Assembly (NCBI GenBank): GCA_003049485.1
Contig: PYST01000065.1
Location: forward strand, 1-64,000
DNA length: 64,000 nt
Direction of reading: 5' to 3'
Origin: Ophioceras dolichostomum
Taxonomy: Eukaryota; Ascomycota; Sordariomycetes; Magnaporthales; Ophioceraceae
The stretch's first letter is position 1. The number at the start of each line of letters is the position of its first letter. The translations under genes were made by a program, and so were the position numbers. Shown piece by piece: positions 1 to 8,828 of the stretch. The notes below the pieces were generated by a model, which did no database searches, was not told the origin of the DNA, and worked only from the letters and a program-made list of their open reading frames with translations.

Positions 1-396
1 GCTTGTAGGGAGGTTGAGTTGAGTGAGGTTGGTGCCAGGTAGTAAGGTGGAAGGGAAGGTTGGAGCTTTCGTTTTCTTCCAGGAAGGCAGGTAAAGGTGA
101 TCTCGGCACAATTTATAACTTGTTCGGAACTGTTTCGTCTTCAAAAGCTAAGGTGGTTATTTGCCGCTTTGAGATGAACAGGTGATTTCAAACAAGGGGA
201 TAGTTACCACAGCCGCTTTATCTATGAAAGACGGAGGTTTCCGAACCACGTTGCATACCGCCCAGGCTATCGTATCCTCGACACAAACGGTAGTGAACTG
301 ATGATACACGGAGTTACAATTCATCCTGGCTAGGGCTTTACAAACACGGGGTGACAAGTCACTTCTGACTCAAACGTGGAGAACTGGAAGTATTAA
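1..396. other. window edge, no gene recognised
   Basis: No convincing coding region. The longest minus-strand open frame (about 66 codons, 157-357) has no family resemblance or promoter signal. A gene could be cut off by the left edge, but nothing in the frames suggests it. Confidence 0.5.
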
Positions 397-966
397 CTAT
401 CTTAGGAGGTACCTACTAGGTACAAGGAATATGAAGGGGAATTGCCTGTAGGCTGTGTGTGTGGCATACGTCAACTGGCGGAAGGCGGTTGGATCGTCGT
501 TATCCTCCGCTCGAAAAGGTCGAGGATCTGGCTCCGTGCTATCTCCTCGCGTCCCTTCCAAACGAAAATCTGACTGTCCCTCGGAATAGCCACGTTCAGC
601 GTAATATGTCATATACGGGTTGATACACCCGTCGAGCTTGTCTCGCACTCGGCCTGCCTCCTCCGCAGTGATCTTCCTGATCTTCTTCTTCTTAGAGCCC
701 GTGACCTGCTGGCGGCACCAGCCCACGTCTTCCTGGGCCGCCAGGAGCGGTTGACTGAGGCACACTAAGATTCTAGAAAAAGCTTTGCCCCTGGTACCGT
801 CGGCCCGGTCTGGATCGCATTGCTCGCAAAGCGATGTGAACTTGCGCTCGACCTCTGCAAAATCGTCACGGAGCCGCTTGAGCTGTTTCTCCGCCTCCTC
901 GACACGCTCCTTCAGCCTGCGGTGGTCTTTAGAGCTGAGGTACGCGTGACTGGCCCAGAACGGCAT
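397..966 (-). CDS. array gene A: unrecognised 189-residue coiled-coil-type protein
   Basis: I do not recognise this protein. I chose the ATG at 966 because its context, CAACACAATGCC, matches the start context of array members C and E; a GTG ten codons upstream was ignored. Residues about 12-45 are strongly helical and charged (RRLKERVEEAEKQLKRL), typical of a short coiled coil. A lysine cluster (SKKKKIRK, about residues 91-98) follows and the C-terminal third is polar. No signal peptide or membrane segment is visible, so it is probably soluble. It is the outermost member of the minus-strand series of small genes, 2 kb from the next, and lacks the clear GTCTATAAAA box seen before B-E. Membership in the family therefore rests on size, orientation and start context. 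No intron is needed. It could be an independent gene. Confidence 0.55.
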   Translation of the reverse strand: MPFWASHAYLSSKDHRRLKERVEEAEKQLKRLRDDFAEVERKFTSLCEQCDPDRADGTRGKAFSRILVCLSQPLLAAQEDVGWCRQQVTGSKKKKIRKITAEEAGRVRDKLDGCINPYMTYYAERGYSEGQSDFRLEGTRGDSTEPDPRPFRAEDNDDPTAFRQLTYATHTAYRQFPFIFLVPSRYLLR

Positions 967-2808
967 TGTGTTGATGGTAGGTACTACTAATGGCACTGAT
1001 CGCGGTAGGATGGATGGCTGGAGAACGAGCGTGCTTGGGGGTTTGAGAGTTTGCGGCCTCTAGTAAAGGCAAGTTGATGCGAGGTTAGTCGTAAGGAACG
1101 TTGACATGAAAAAGACAAGGTTGTCGTCTTGTTTTAGACCTCAAAAGAAGGAGGTAAGTACCTAGGTAGCTTAAGAAGGCTGACGCGCGCGAGAAAGACG
1201 CAAAAGCCGGGCTCATAATCAGAAAAGATCTAGCCAGTACTTGATTGATGATGTGGAAGAGAGAAAACCTCTGACCTCCTTGAGTGGAGGAGAACTGGCT
1301 GAAGGCAGAGAGACTGGTATCGTGAGTGGGAAGGGTACCTACCTACCTACCTAGGTGGGTAGTCATGTGCCTATAAAGGGTATGACGTGACTGTCACCGG
1401 CAGCCCGACGCGATGGCCTGAGTGAGATAGGAAGTGCAAAGGAAACTGATGGGGACAGGGATCTCACTTTGTGCTATGAGGCGAAGGAGTTCGGAATCGG
1501 AGTTGGTGTTAGTGAAGTGGATTCACGAAACCTATCAGGGGTCACTGTTAGTTGCTCACCCTCACGTGGGTTTGGAGGACTACGCTGTTTTCCCACGGGC
1601 AGGGGCAAAAGCCACTGAGGGCCGGAGACGGGTCACGCCTTTCGAAGCCTGACCGACGGTCGCTACATCATGTACAACAACATATGAGCGAATCTGTGTC
1701 AGAATCGTGCAGCTTGCAGGTGACAGCAAGGCGCTCGGCCTGGCTTGAAAACAAAGTGATCGTTGGTGATGCTGCTACCACTAAGATTCACGTGCTGCTT
1801 CATCCGCTGGTAAAATATCCGATAGGGTGTATCGAGAGCCTCCATGTCTCTCTTGCCTCTCGTTCGCGGCGGTATCGACATATGCTCAGCTGCCTTGGAG
1901 AACTGTCAGTGATGGCTTGCTATCGAGAGATGACAGCCCTTCGCACAATAATAACTGACCTGCCGGGTGACCCAAATACCTAGGTAGGTATGTAGATGGA
2001 GGATGCTATAGCGATATTTTGGCTGTCACCAACCACAAACGCAGGAGGCCTTCGGCCCTTGAAGTTCCATGGAAGGAAGAGTACTTTGGAGAGTAATTAG
2101 AGAACTCGGGGGGCTAGCCAGTCGCAAGCCAGGCAGCAGGAGTCAGGGGGTGTTGCGTCACAAAGACATCTGTGCCGGCCGGCATCTTCACTCTTGAAAC
2201 ATCAGAGCTAGTGACGCCGACCAGTAGGTACTTGGGTAGTTGAAGGGATGTGGCGGACGATGGTGTCAAGCTCGCGTGCACATTCCCCGGGAACTGCCCA
2301 AGCTGCGCCTCCACCACCGCAACCAGCACTTCTAGATCTCTGCTGGGCGTGAAACGCTGATGGGTGTATTTTTTTGCCAGTCCCAGCAGTACTACTTGGG
2401 TTGATAAATGGGTTTCGAGTATGACTAATTAATAGCTGAGGGAGAAGACCCGGCATTGCTAGTGCCCAGTACCGATGGGGCCACTTTCTCTTTTTGACTC
2501 CTCCATATCTGAGGCGGCACTGCTGTGCCGGAGCCGTTGCTCTCACCAGTCTCTGTTTGAGCTGCTCGTTGCTACTCCGTGGGCGGACCTGGACTGTATG
2601 ACCTACCGCTACTCCTTAATGTGAAATGTGCGGGTGAGGTGAACAGAGGTCAACGGTTATTAAAGCGCGAATTATTTGCATTGTGTGAAATGGGTGGTGT
2701 TGATTGGAAGTACTATCTACCATCAGCTCGCACGTTCTCGAGAACGCCTCGCCGTGTACCCATGATCCTATTCCTAAAATTAGGACGTCTCCTCAGCGCC
2801 CCCGTCTC
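967..2808. other. intergenic, AGGTA/TACCT-rich, no gene supported
   Basis: Overlapping open frames on both strands (for example 1552-1983 plus) lack ATG context, introns or recognisable domains. The stretch holds several TACCTAGGTA palindromes (1159-1168, 1977-1986) and a TACC/ACCT run at about 1336-1355. A plus-strand CTATAAAG at about 1372-1379 could be a TATA box, but no sensible reading frame follows it. Confidence 0.5.
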
Positions 2809-3293
2809 CTACGAGTGAGGATTAGGTAGTACGGGAACCCTCATGGAATTGACGACGATGAGAAGCCGCAATTGCCGTCCTGCCATATCGTCGGTCTGGA
2901 CCCCGTAACTCACCGTCCTGTTGGAATTTGCCTTGATTCCTCGTATGTAAGGCCTGAACCTCGCTACCACGCGCTGTACGTATTCCCGATCTTTATCGCT
3001 GAGCTCGAGCCATTGGTCTTCGATGAAACTCAAGGCATCGGCCAAACAACCCGGCCCACCCAGATCGGCTTTCTGGGGCATCCGTCGATGGTGGCGGAAA
3101 CGTGGGCACTAGCGACTTGGGCATTTTGTGGGTCGACCCGGGAGTGCCAGTAAATCTCCTTTGCTGTGCGTTCGAACGCCTCGGTGTTGTTGTAGAGCTG
3201 GTCAAGCTTGCGAATCAGGTCCACAACAGGTCGCTTGAGATATATTCTCTCTCGGAGACCGAGGATGCGCTCACCGTTCGCCGTACGAGGCGT
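2809..3293 (-). pseudogene. array gene B: broken small gene with lost start codon
   Basis: Decayed member of the small-gene array. Aligned by its upstream sequence with gene C, the expected start (CCACCACAATGTC in C) reads CCACCACGACGCC here, so the ATG has become ACG at 3291-3293. The frame downstream is open and helical (ERILGLRERIYL, then DLIRKLDQLYNN and FERTAKEIYW) as far as about 3060. There the protein-like sequence changes frame and continues to 2809 (ALSFIEDQWLELSDKDREY, then RFRPYIRGIKANSNRT). A one-base indel near 3060-3085 or a very unusual intron would explain this; I see no splice sites of normal size. The TATA box upstream is intact. Function unknown. A non-AUG start is possible but would not cure the frame change. 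Confidence 0.5.
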
Positions 3294-3407
3294 CGTGGTG
3301 GCGGTCGTAGAGGTGGTGTTGGGGCTGTCCGGAGCACGATATCTGGTGGTGAGAGCTGAGTTGAGGAGTAAGTTGGGTTGGTAGTGTAGTAGGGGACCTC
3401 CGCATCA

Positions 3408-3417
3408 TTTTATAGAC
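3408..3417 (-). promoter_or_regulatory. TATA box of array gene B
   Basis: On the minus strand this reads GTCTATAAAA, 115 bp upstream of the position homologous to the gene C start codon. The same decamer lies before genes C (last base differs in flank only), D and E. Confidence 0.6.
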
Positions 3418-3757
3418 GGCGTTGGTTTGGTACTTTGCTCACTTCCACTGAGTCGTATGACAACCAGCAGTGACCGTCCTTCGGTCTCTGACGTAAAACA
3501 GTCGTACTATTCCATTGGGGCCAGCATTGCAGTAAACGCTGCGATTCTTGGACGACGGCAGGGCCCTCTCAAGCTTGTGGAAACAAAGTAACTGGTGGTG
3601 ATACTGTTGCACAATGGTCTGGGTAATAGCAATGGTGGCTTACGCAGATCCATGGTATACTACCTACTAGTGCTACTTAACCATCACCGAGCGGGTTCCC
3701 CAGAGAGCTCCTCAGAGAGCTCCCCAGAGAGCCACCAGCGTTGCCGTGTGTTTATGG
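3418..3757. other. spacer between array genes B and C
   Basis: No gene seen. A short imperfect direct repeat, agagagctcctcagagagctccccagagag-like in content, occurs at about 3700-3735 just beyond the 3' end of C. Confidence 0.4.
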
Positions 3758-4259
3758 TCACACTTCTTTAAGACGGTCCTCGTCCTGCATGGAATTGGCG
3801 ACTGTGACAAGCGACACCCATAGTGATATGGGATCGGTCACTTGCACTACCGTGCACTGCCACTCCCTCATAAGCTCAATATTTCCCTCGATCTCTTCGA
3901 TGAACAGCTTCCACCTACGGTCCACGCGTAAGACGTCTACTTGCTCTGTGTCCTTGATATAGCCCTTTTTGGCTATCCTGGTGGTAATGAAGTTGTAAGT
4001 GTCGACAATGACGCCAAATGCGGTATCGAGCGGCTCGCGGAGGCACTTGAAAATTCGCTGCTTCCTGGTCGATCTAGGAGTACCACCTGCAAACTTCTCC
4101 GGCTCCGCCCTCAAATTCCGAAATCTTGCGGCCGAGCTCAGAAAGTTTATCCTTCGCCTTCCTGAAGCGATACTCTAGACTGCCGAGCTCTCCGGCCGCG
4201 ACATAACGCCAAGGAGCATCGGCTGGCCGGAGTGGCGGTCGAGGCGGGCGTTGAGACAT
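3758..4259 (-). pseudogene. array gene C: small gene with apparent frameshift
   Basis: Starts at ATG 4259 in the context CCACCACAATGTC, 151 bp below a GTCTATAAA box. The first frame gives a proline-rich N-terminus (PPRPPLRPADAPWRY) and a helical segment (GELGSLEYRFRKAKDKL) and stops at 4074. A second frame one base further on takes over at about 4110 and runs to 3758 with equally protein-like sequence (KCLREPLDTAFGVIVDTYN, RWKLFIEEIEGNIELM, VSLVTVANSM). The overlap (4074-4114) has no room for an intron, so one extra base near 4095-4115 is the simplest explanation. If so this is a recent pseudogene or a sequencing error; otherwise it encodes a 61-residue peptide. Function unknown; no domain recognised. 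Confidence 0.5.
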
Positions 4260-4409
4260 TGTGGTGGCAGTCGCAGTGGTAGCAGTGTTATCGCAAGTAC
4301 GTTGGTGAGGACTGAGATACGAGAAGGAAGATTCAGGCAGTGTAGAGAAGGGAGGAGAGTTGTACCAGGTTGCGTCGCTTTTTTCTGATGGGCAGATGGT
4401 TCCCAAATA

Positions 4410-4419
4410 TTTTATAGAC
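4410..4419 (-). promoter_or_regulatory. TATA box of array gene C
   Basis: Minus strand GTCTATAAAA, 151 bp upstream of the ATG at 4259; the same decamer as before B, D and E. Confidence 0.6.
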
Positions 4420-4681
4420 AGTTGAGAAAGATCTGCTTGAAGGAACTGCGGGCAGCAACTTTCCCGTTTTCATGTCACTGAACGTGTAAGTGACCTAAAG
4501 CACGCGTCGAAGTTACTCCCTACTTTGGGCCGAGCTAGTAATTAACACAGCCCAGCCCGTACACAGCCCGTTAAAGATTGACAAAGCAATGACAGGCGAC
4601 GGTGAGTGTTGTAACTCCCCACCTTGACTCGCCACGTGGTATTTAAGTGCTTCACTCCTATCAACAATCGATAACCACCAG

Positions 4682-5050
4682 CTACAGCGGCCACATCACA
4701 TGGCCATATAGTGGAGCTGCGTGATGGGTCGCAAACCAGGTCAACAACGGTGCTTGATGGCCCAAGAGCTTAAATTTATTGACTTCACCGACGAGCCAGC
4801 TTCCCCAGACAAGCATATATGTAGCATGCATCTCTGCTGTGCTCACCACGAGCTGGAAGTGAGTCTGAAAATGACGAATCGCGTCTTGCATTCGGTGAGA
4901 AGGAGCACGATTCCACCCTACCACGTCGTCCACTGCTTGCCGTAGCTGCTGCAGAGGGACTACATGACGCCGTTGGATCGCGCCTTCGATCGTGTCCCTG
5001 GCTTCCTGGACGCGCCTGAGTGGCTCGAGGGGGTAGAGGGCGATGCATAT
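4682..5050 (-). pseudogene. array gene D: open frame without an in-frame start
   Basis: A 120-codon minus-strand frame with protein-like, helical content (LYPLEPLRRVQEARDTIEG, LQQLRQAVDDVVGWN, AIRHFQTHFQLVVSTAEMH) ends at 4682. It has no in-frame ATG at its beginning. The only ATG below the promoter (5048, ACATATGCATC) is in another frame, whose product is low-complexity and unconvincing. A one-base indel just after that ATG would join the two. The promoter region of D is the part that was copied to 41.6 kb. I read D as a gene that lost its frame recently; a tiny 5' exon is an alternative. Function unknown. Confidence 0.45.
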
Positions 5051-5052
5051 GT

Positions 5053-5270
5053 TATTGGAAAAGAGAGAAGAGAACTATTTGAATGAGTGTATTGAAGAGC
5101 CCCTGCCCTTCTTATTCTGTCTATCTACAGAGTGAATGGACGGTCTTTTATAGACCTCTAGAGTGGAGAGATGAATCACGTCGAAGGTCATAGAAGCTAT
5201 TACCAAGCATCGTTCTGGAACATCATGGAAGTCCATAGAACCTTCGGGCAGTTGGTAGAATCTTCTGACA
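5053..5270 (-). repeat. 218 bp segment duplicated in inverted orientation at 41,601-41,819
   Basis: Reverse-complementing this stretch gives a match of about 97% to 41601-41819. By eye I count about six substitutions, all transitions, and one small indel. The segment spans the last codons of gene E (including ILPTARRFYGLP and its stop), the E-D spacer, the D TATA box and the D leader, and ends just before the D start. No terminal repeats or target-site duplication are evident, so it does not look like an insertion sequence. Confidence 0.85.
5146..5155 (-). promoter_or_regulatory. TATA box of array gene D
   Basis: Minus strand GTCTATAAAA inside the longer string GGTCTATAAAAGACC, itself an imperfect palindrome; 98 bp above the ATG at 5048. 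It is copied unchanged at 41716-41725. Confidence 0.6.
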
Positions 5271-5492
5271 TATGTCGAAGTCAGTCGTAGACCGAGACGC
5301 CGTGCCGGGGATGAGCTCGCCGTTAGGGCAGAGGCTGCGGATATGGACAGCCATGCGCTGGAACTGTTTAATGTCCCCGCTCAGTTCGAGTTGTCGGATC
5401 GCTTCCATGGCCGGCCAAGCGCTGGTGTATTGCTGATGAAGCTCTTCCTTGGTGGGAAGACCGGGGGACAGGGGGGGCTGGCGACTAGGCAT
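5223..5492 (-). CDS. array gene E: 89-residue protein, shorter paralogue of F
   Basis: Start ATG 5492 lies in CCACCACAATGCC, nearly identical to the start of gene C, 135 bp below a GTCTATAAAA box. The N-terminal half resembles gene F: both carry PTK(E/Q)EL near residue 13, an aromatic-rich helix, and then (I/F)KxFxRxAxxxRSLxP, by eye. E ends soon after that block, at FYGLP, whereas F runs another 78 residues, so E may be a truncated copy. Its last 16 codons fall in the segment duplicated at 41.6 kb. No signal peptide, membrane segment or known domain. Function unknown. Confidence 0.55.
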   Translation of the reverse strand: MPSRQPPLSPGLPTKEELHQQYTSAWPAMEAIRQLELSGDIKQFQRMAVHIRSLCPNGELIPGTASRSTTDFDICQKILPTARRFYGLP

Positions 5493-5626
5493 TGTGGTGG
5501 TTGTTTGGAGGAGGACATACGAGCAGAGCATTGCTCGAGAGCTGAGAGTTGAATGGAAGGTGGGGTTGGTTGGTGAGTATCTAAGGTAGGTTTTGTGGTT
5601 TGTTCTCTGGCGTATACTGATATTCT

Positions 5627-5636
5627 TTTTATAGAC
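5627..5636 (-). promoter_or_regulatory. TATA box of array gene E
   Basis: Minus strand GTCTATAAAA, 135 bp above the ATG at 5492. Confidence 0.6.
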
Positions 5637-5778
5637 CACGAAGAGAAGATCCACCTTGGTTATAAAGCCCGAAGTGACTAAGGAGACCGGCTTATTTGTA
5701 AGGCCAATGGAGAACTCGATTTGATAGGTACCAGTATGGAAAAAGTGAAGCCGACGAGCTACCCGACGACTGTTGCTC

Positions 5779-6282
5779 CTACGAGAAGTCCAAGGGTTGC
5801 GTATGTGGAAAATAGTTGATAACATCGAGTAGCCAGAGAGCGAACTGTCGTTCTCCGTCCGACGTGATCGGGGGATGGGCCTGATACGAGCCATTCGCTG
5901 CGCGCATTTGGCCGTAAGGGCCACTCTTGCTCTCCCATTCTGCAGCTCTAGCCACCGCACACCTAAACCCAGCCCGGTTAAGCTGTTTACGCCCTGCGAT
6001 CGCATCCTCGACTTTTCGGATGGTTGGCTCAGCGATGTTCACAAGCGGGATGGTGAGGTGCTCGATCATGAATGTGTTCATCTCAAGCAATTCGTAGGCT
6101 GCCGCGTCTGAGCCAGGATCGGGTTGGAGGCTGCGGCGCATATACTCCGCCAGCCTCTTGAAGTCTGGGATGGGCCCCATCAGATTGGGGACGGAGCCTT
6201 CTGGGATCGTCTTCCAAAAGCGATCGCGTAGGTCGCGGAGCTCTTGCTTGGTTGGGGAATCGGAGCATCGTGAAGGAGCCAT
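5779..6282 (-). CDS. array gene F: unrecognised 167-residue protein
   Basis: The best-preserved member of the array. The start is ATG 6282 (CAGGATGGC, similar to gene G); an upstream TTG in frame was ignored. The N-terminus (SPTKQELRDLRDRFWKTI) aligns by eye with E (PTKEELHQQYTSAW), and PDFKRLAEYMRRSLQP with E's DIKQFQRMAVHIRSLCP. The centre is helical (YELLEMNTFMIEHLTIPLV, IRKVEDAIAGRKQLN); the end is hydrophobic-aromatic (WLLDVINYFPHTQPLDF). There are no transmembrane spans or secretion signal. No intron is needed. The function is not known to me. Its intact frame and length make it the best reference for the family. Confidence 0.6.
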   Translation of the reverse strand: MAPSRCSDSPTKQELRDLRDRFWKTIPEGSVPNLMGPIPDFKRLAEYMRRSLQPDPGSDAAAYELLEMNTFMIEHLTIPLVNIAEPTIRKVEDAIAGRKQLNRAGFRCAVARAAEWESKSGPYGQMRAANGSYQAHPPITSDGERQFALWLLDVINYFPHTQPLDFS

Positions 6283-6420
6283 CCTGGTAGTCGAAGCCGT
6301 GGCAGGCAGATGAAGCAATAGAGTGTTACTCTGGAGTCGGGAGTTTGGTGGGAGGTGGAGTTGGGAGTTGAGTTTTGTGTGTCTGTCTGTCTTCCCCGAC
6401 GTTCAGACTGGTTTTGGTTC

Positions 6421-6432
6421 TTTTTGTAGGCC
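6421..6432 (-). promoter_or_regulatory. weak TATA-like element before array gene F
   Basis: Minus strand GGCCTACAAAAA, 139 bp above the ATG at 6282, the spacing seen for B-E; looks like a diverged form of GGTCTATAAAA. Confidence 0.35.
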
Positions 6433-7247
6433 ACCGTGGTGGATTGGATGTTGCCGGCCGAGCGTGTAGTTACGCGCGTTTTCGATTCTTTCACGTGAAT
6501 GAGTGCTATCAAATAGATACTGGTTATGGTGCGGATGTAGTAGCCTAGTATCTCTACGGCTGAAATTACTCCAGCTAGTGCTATGACCTGAAAGACAAAG
6601 CAAAGAACCTGGCAAACAGGAGCAAATGCCGAGGCGATATAGTGTGAAGGAGACAGGGGTGAAGTTGGGTAACAGCAAGGCTTGGTCAGGAACAGCAAGT
6701 CGTGTCGGTTGTTTCCCAGCGGTTTGTTTAACGATGCCTATCCAGCTATATTTTTATGAAACCCACGCGAGGGCACATCGAATGTTGGCTAGGTACCTAC
6801 TACGGGACACGAAGCTACTGGGAAGACTGGTGGCACCCTTTGCACTGTCGACGAACTTGATTTGTGAAGTACCTAATCCTGTAGGCTGCCGAACAAGCGA
6901 ACTGTACTAAACCTCGTACCAAATCAACTGCGGCGCGCTGTCCATCAGTACATGGTAGTACGCGATAGCTGTTTGTAGCCCTTCCTCCACAGCGCTCTCA
7001 GCTGTGCTCTGGCTGATTCTCAAGACGCTCGATAGTTCGGAGGAGCCACCACTGCCAGGACGAGGTATGCTTGGCGGCCATGTGCTGGCATCCGGAAATT
7101 CACCCGAAACTCGGTATTCGCCTAGCGGATTCGCTCATAAGGGGTGAGATTCTGCCCCCATTGGTCCAAATCGATCCCCGCCTGCCAAAGCTTATCAAGA
7201 TTAAAAGGCGGCCGCTGATCGGCCGCGCTCTTGATTGTATCCATGGC
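6433..7247. other. spacer between array genes F and G
   Basis: No gene supported. Open frames here (for example 6626-6910 plus) have no start context or family resemblance. It contains TAGGTACCTACTA-type sequence at about 6789-6801. Confidence 0.4.
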
Positions 7248-7502
7248 TTACTCGGCTCGCTTGAGGTGCCTGCAGAGGTGCTTGACGAGACTCTCGACCC
7301 GTTTCTTCGTCTCCCGGGATCGCTGACCATCAGGGTCGTTCTCCCAAAAGTATTTGGCGGTGTTCAGAAAGATCGGGACGGCGTCTTTGTGCTTGTCGAA
7401 TTCATGTTTTGTCGACTGGTATCGGTGATGTAGGCTGAGGAGGAGCGCTTCCAGTTCCTCGACGGTAAGGCCGCGGTATTGTGCGAGCTGGTAAAGATCC
7501 AT
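7248..7502 (-). CDS. array gene G: 84-residue helical protein
   Basis: Start ATG 7502 (CATCAGGATGGA) is 107 bp below a GGTATATAAAAG box. The protein is small and mostly helical: LTVEELEALLLSLHHRYQ, then FDKHKDAVPIFLNTAKYF, then a basic tail (KRVESLVKHLCRHLKR). This resembles the helix around DLIRKLDQLYNN of gene B by pattern only. No signal peptide, membrane span or known domain. It may be a minimal member of the array or a short remnant of one. Function unknown. Confidence 0.55.
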   Translation of the reverse strand: MDLYQLAQYRGLTVEELEALLLSLHHRYQSTKHEFDKHKDAVPIFLNTAKYFWENDPDGQRSRETKKRVESLVKHLCRHLKRAE

Positions 7503-7608
7503 CCTGATGTTTGTCGAAATTATGACAGGATCTGGGAGTGTACTGGGGGTGGAAAAGGAATCGGGTTTTGCGCTTCCTCCGCCCAACCTCCAGGTTGGGC
7601 TGGGCTGC

Positions 7609-7618
7609 TTTTATATAC
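7609..7618 (-). promoter_or_regulatory. TATA box of array gene G
   Basis: Minus strand GTATATAAAA, one base different from the GTCTATAAAA of B-E, 107 bp above the ATG at 7502. Confidence 0.55.
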
Positions 7619-8102
7619 CGGATAACAGGTTGCCAGCAACGCTGAACGTTGTATTATTCCTATGTTTTTTCAGGTGAATAACTGTGAAAGCATTCTGGTG
7701 TCAACGCTTCTGGCCAGTGACTTCGGCTCTGAGCCTAGGCCTGCCGTGGCCCTTGGACCCGAGCAAGTGTCGTATGATAATGATGAAGGTTACAACCGAC
7801 GAGGGTGACATGGGTGAGGGTGACGAGGATGCTGGACCCGGGGCACGCATATGACTCTTCGGAATTGCACCAGGGCTAAGCAGCTAGAACTCTGGTCGTG
7901 TGGTTATTCACACTCGGCACATAGCCTCGTGCTTGATGGCGGCGTGACGGCTTGCTCTCCCTACTCATGGGTGCCTGGCCGGCCTCCAGGCCAAAACAAA
8001 CTTGAACCAATTGGAGCGGATCCATGGAGCAGTGAGTTGAAAGCTTGCGGTAATGATTGTATTACTTGATTGTCCGCCCAGGATAAGATAATTCGTCTGT
8101 AG
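7619..8102. other. spacer between array genes G and H
   Basis: No gene seen on either strand. Confidence 0.4.
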
Positions 8103-8483
8103 TCACTCCGTGATGCCCTCGTGGAGGACCCTATTCAACCACTCTCGCGATCCTCCTCGATTATGCGTGGGAAGCGTCCGCTGAATGGTCCGCCTCATAT
8201 CCTCCATTCCTATCCGGCACTTGTTGAGCTTCTGGAATACGTACTTCCGGTTTGACGCACTCGTCTGCTGCCACTCATTAAGACCCTGTCTGCATGTTGA
8301 TAGAGCGCGCTCGACAACTCGACACCGATCTCGAAGGAGTCGGTTGATCCTCTCAGTGACTTGTCCAGCGGCAAGGGCATCACAATCACCAGCACATACT
8401 TGTAAGGCGTGAGCCTCTAGCCTCTCGATCTCCGCTTGGAGCTGTTTCAGCGTCTTGGTCGTGTCACGGATAACGCAACTCAT
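8103..8483 (-). CDS. array gene H: 126-residue coiled-coil-type protein
   Basis: From ATG 8483 the frame encodes a helical, Cys-containing protein: TLKQLQAEIERLEAHALQV, RINRLLRDRCRVVERALST, FQKLNKCRIGMEDMRRTIQ. The same frame stays open for a further 115 codons upstream (to about 8828) without an ATG near the top, so a longer product or an upstream exon cannot be excluded. I prefer 8483 because coiled-coil content begins there and the upstream part reads less like protein. A TATA-like ATTTATAGCC element is 320 bp above, farther than in other members. Function unknown; similarity to the other members is limited to size, orientation and helical character. Confidence 0.5.
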   Translation of the reverse strand: MSCVIRDTTKTLKQLQAEIERLEAHALQVCAGDCDALAAGQVTERINRLLRDRCRVVERALSTCRQGLNEWQQTSASNRKYVFQKLNKCRIGMEDMRRTIQRTLPTHNRGGSREWLNRVLHEGITE

Positions 8484-8803
8484 CGTACGCCGACTATAAG
8501 TGAGACGAGGTGTCCTTCGCATCTTGAAAAAAGCTTGGGGGTCTTTCTTGCAGTTGAGTGTGAAGAAGAGGGTAGGTGTGGGTAACTTGGCTAGTTCTCT
8601 CATGCAAACTTCGTGGGAAATGTCCTCTCGTGCCGCTATGTGTTCATCAGGGGCACCCAGCCAGATATGCAGAAACCCATATTGGGGTGCCTTTGTTACT
8701 CCCGCGATTCCAACAATGGGCAAGCCACAAGCTGCCAAAACAAAGGATTCGGGCCTCCAAGTGTTGACCGAGACAAAGGCATATCGTGACAATGGCCCCT
8801 TCG

Positions 8804-8813
8804 ATTTATAGCC
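8804..8813 (-). promoter_or_regulatory. possible TATA box upstream of array gene H
   Basis: Minus strand GGCTATAAAT. It is 320 bp above the chosen ATG, so either the leader is long or the true start is higher. Confidence 0.3.
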
Positions 8814-8828
8814 CACTCTCCCAGACAC

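Noticed and set aside
5053..5270. Reading the 218 bp duplicate as an insertion sequence or MITE
   Set aside because: No terminal inverted repeats or target-site duplication seen, and it contains array gene sequence rather than element sequence.
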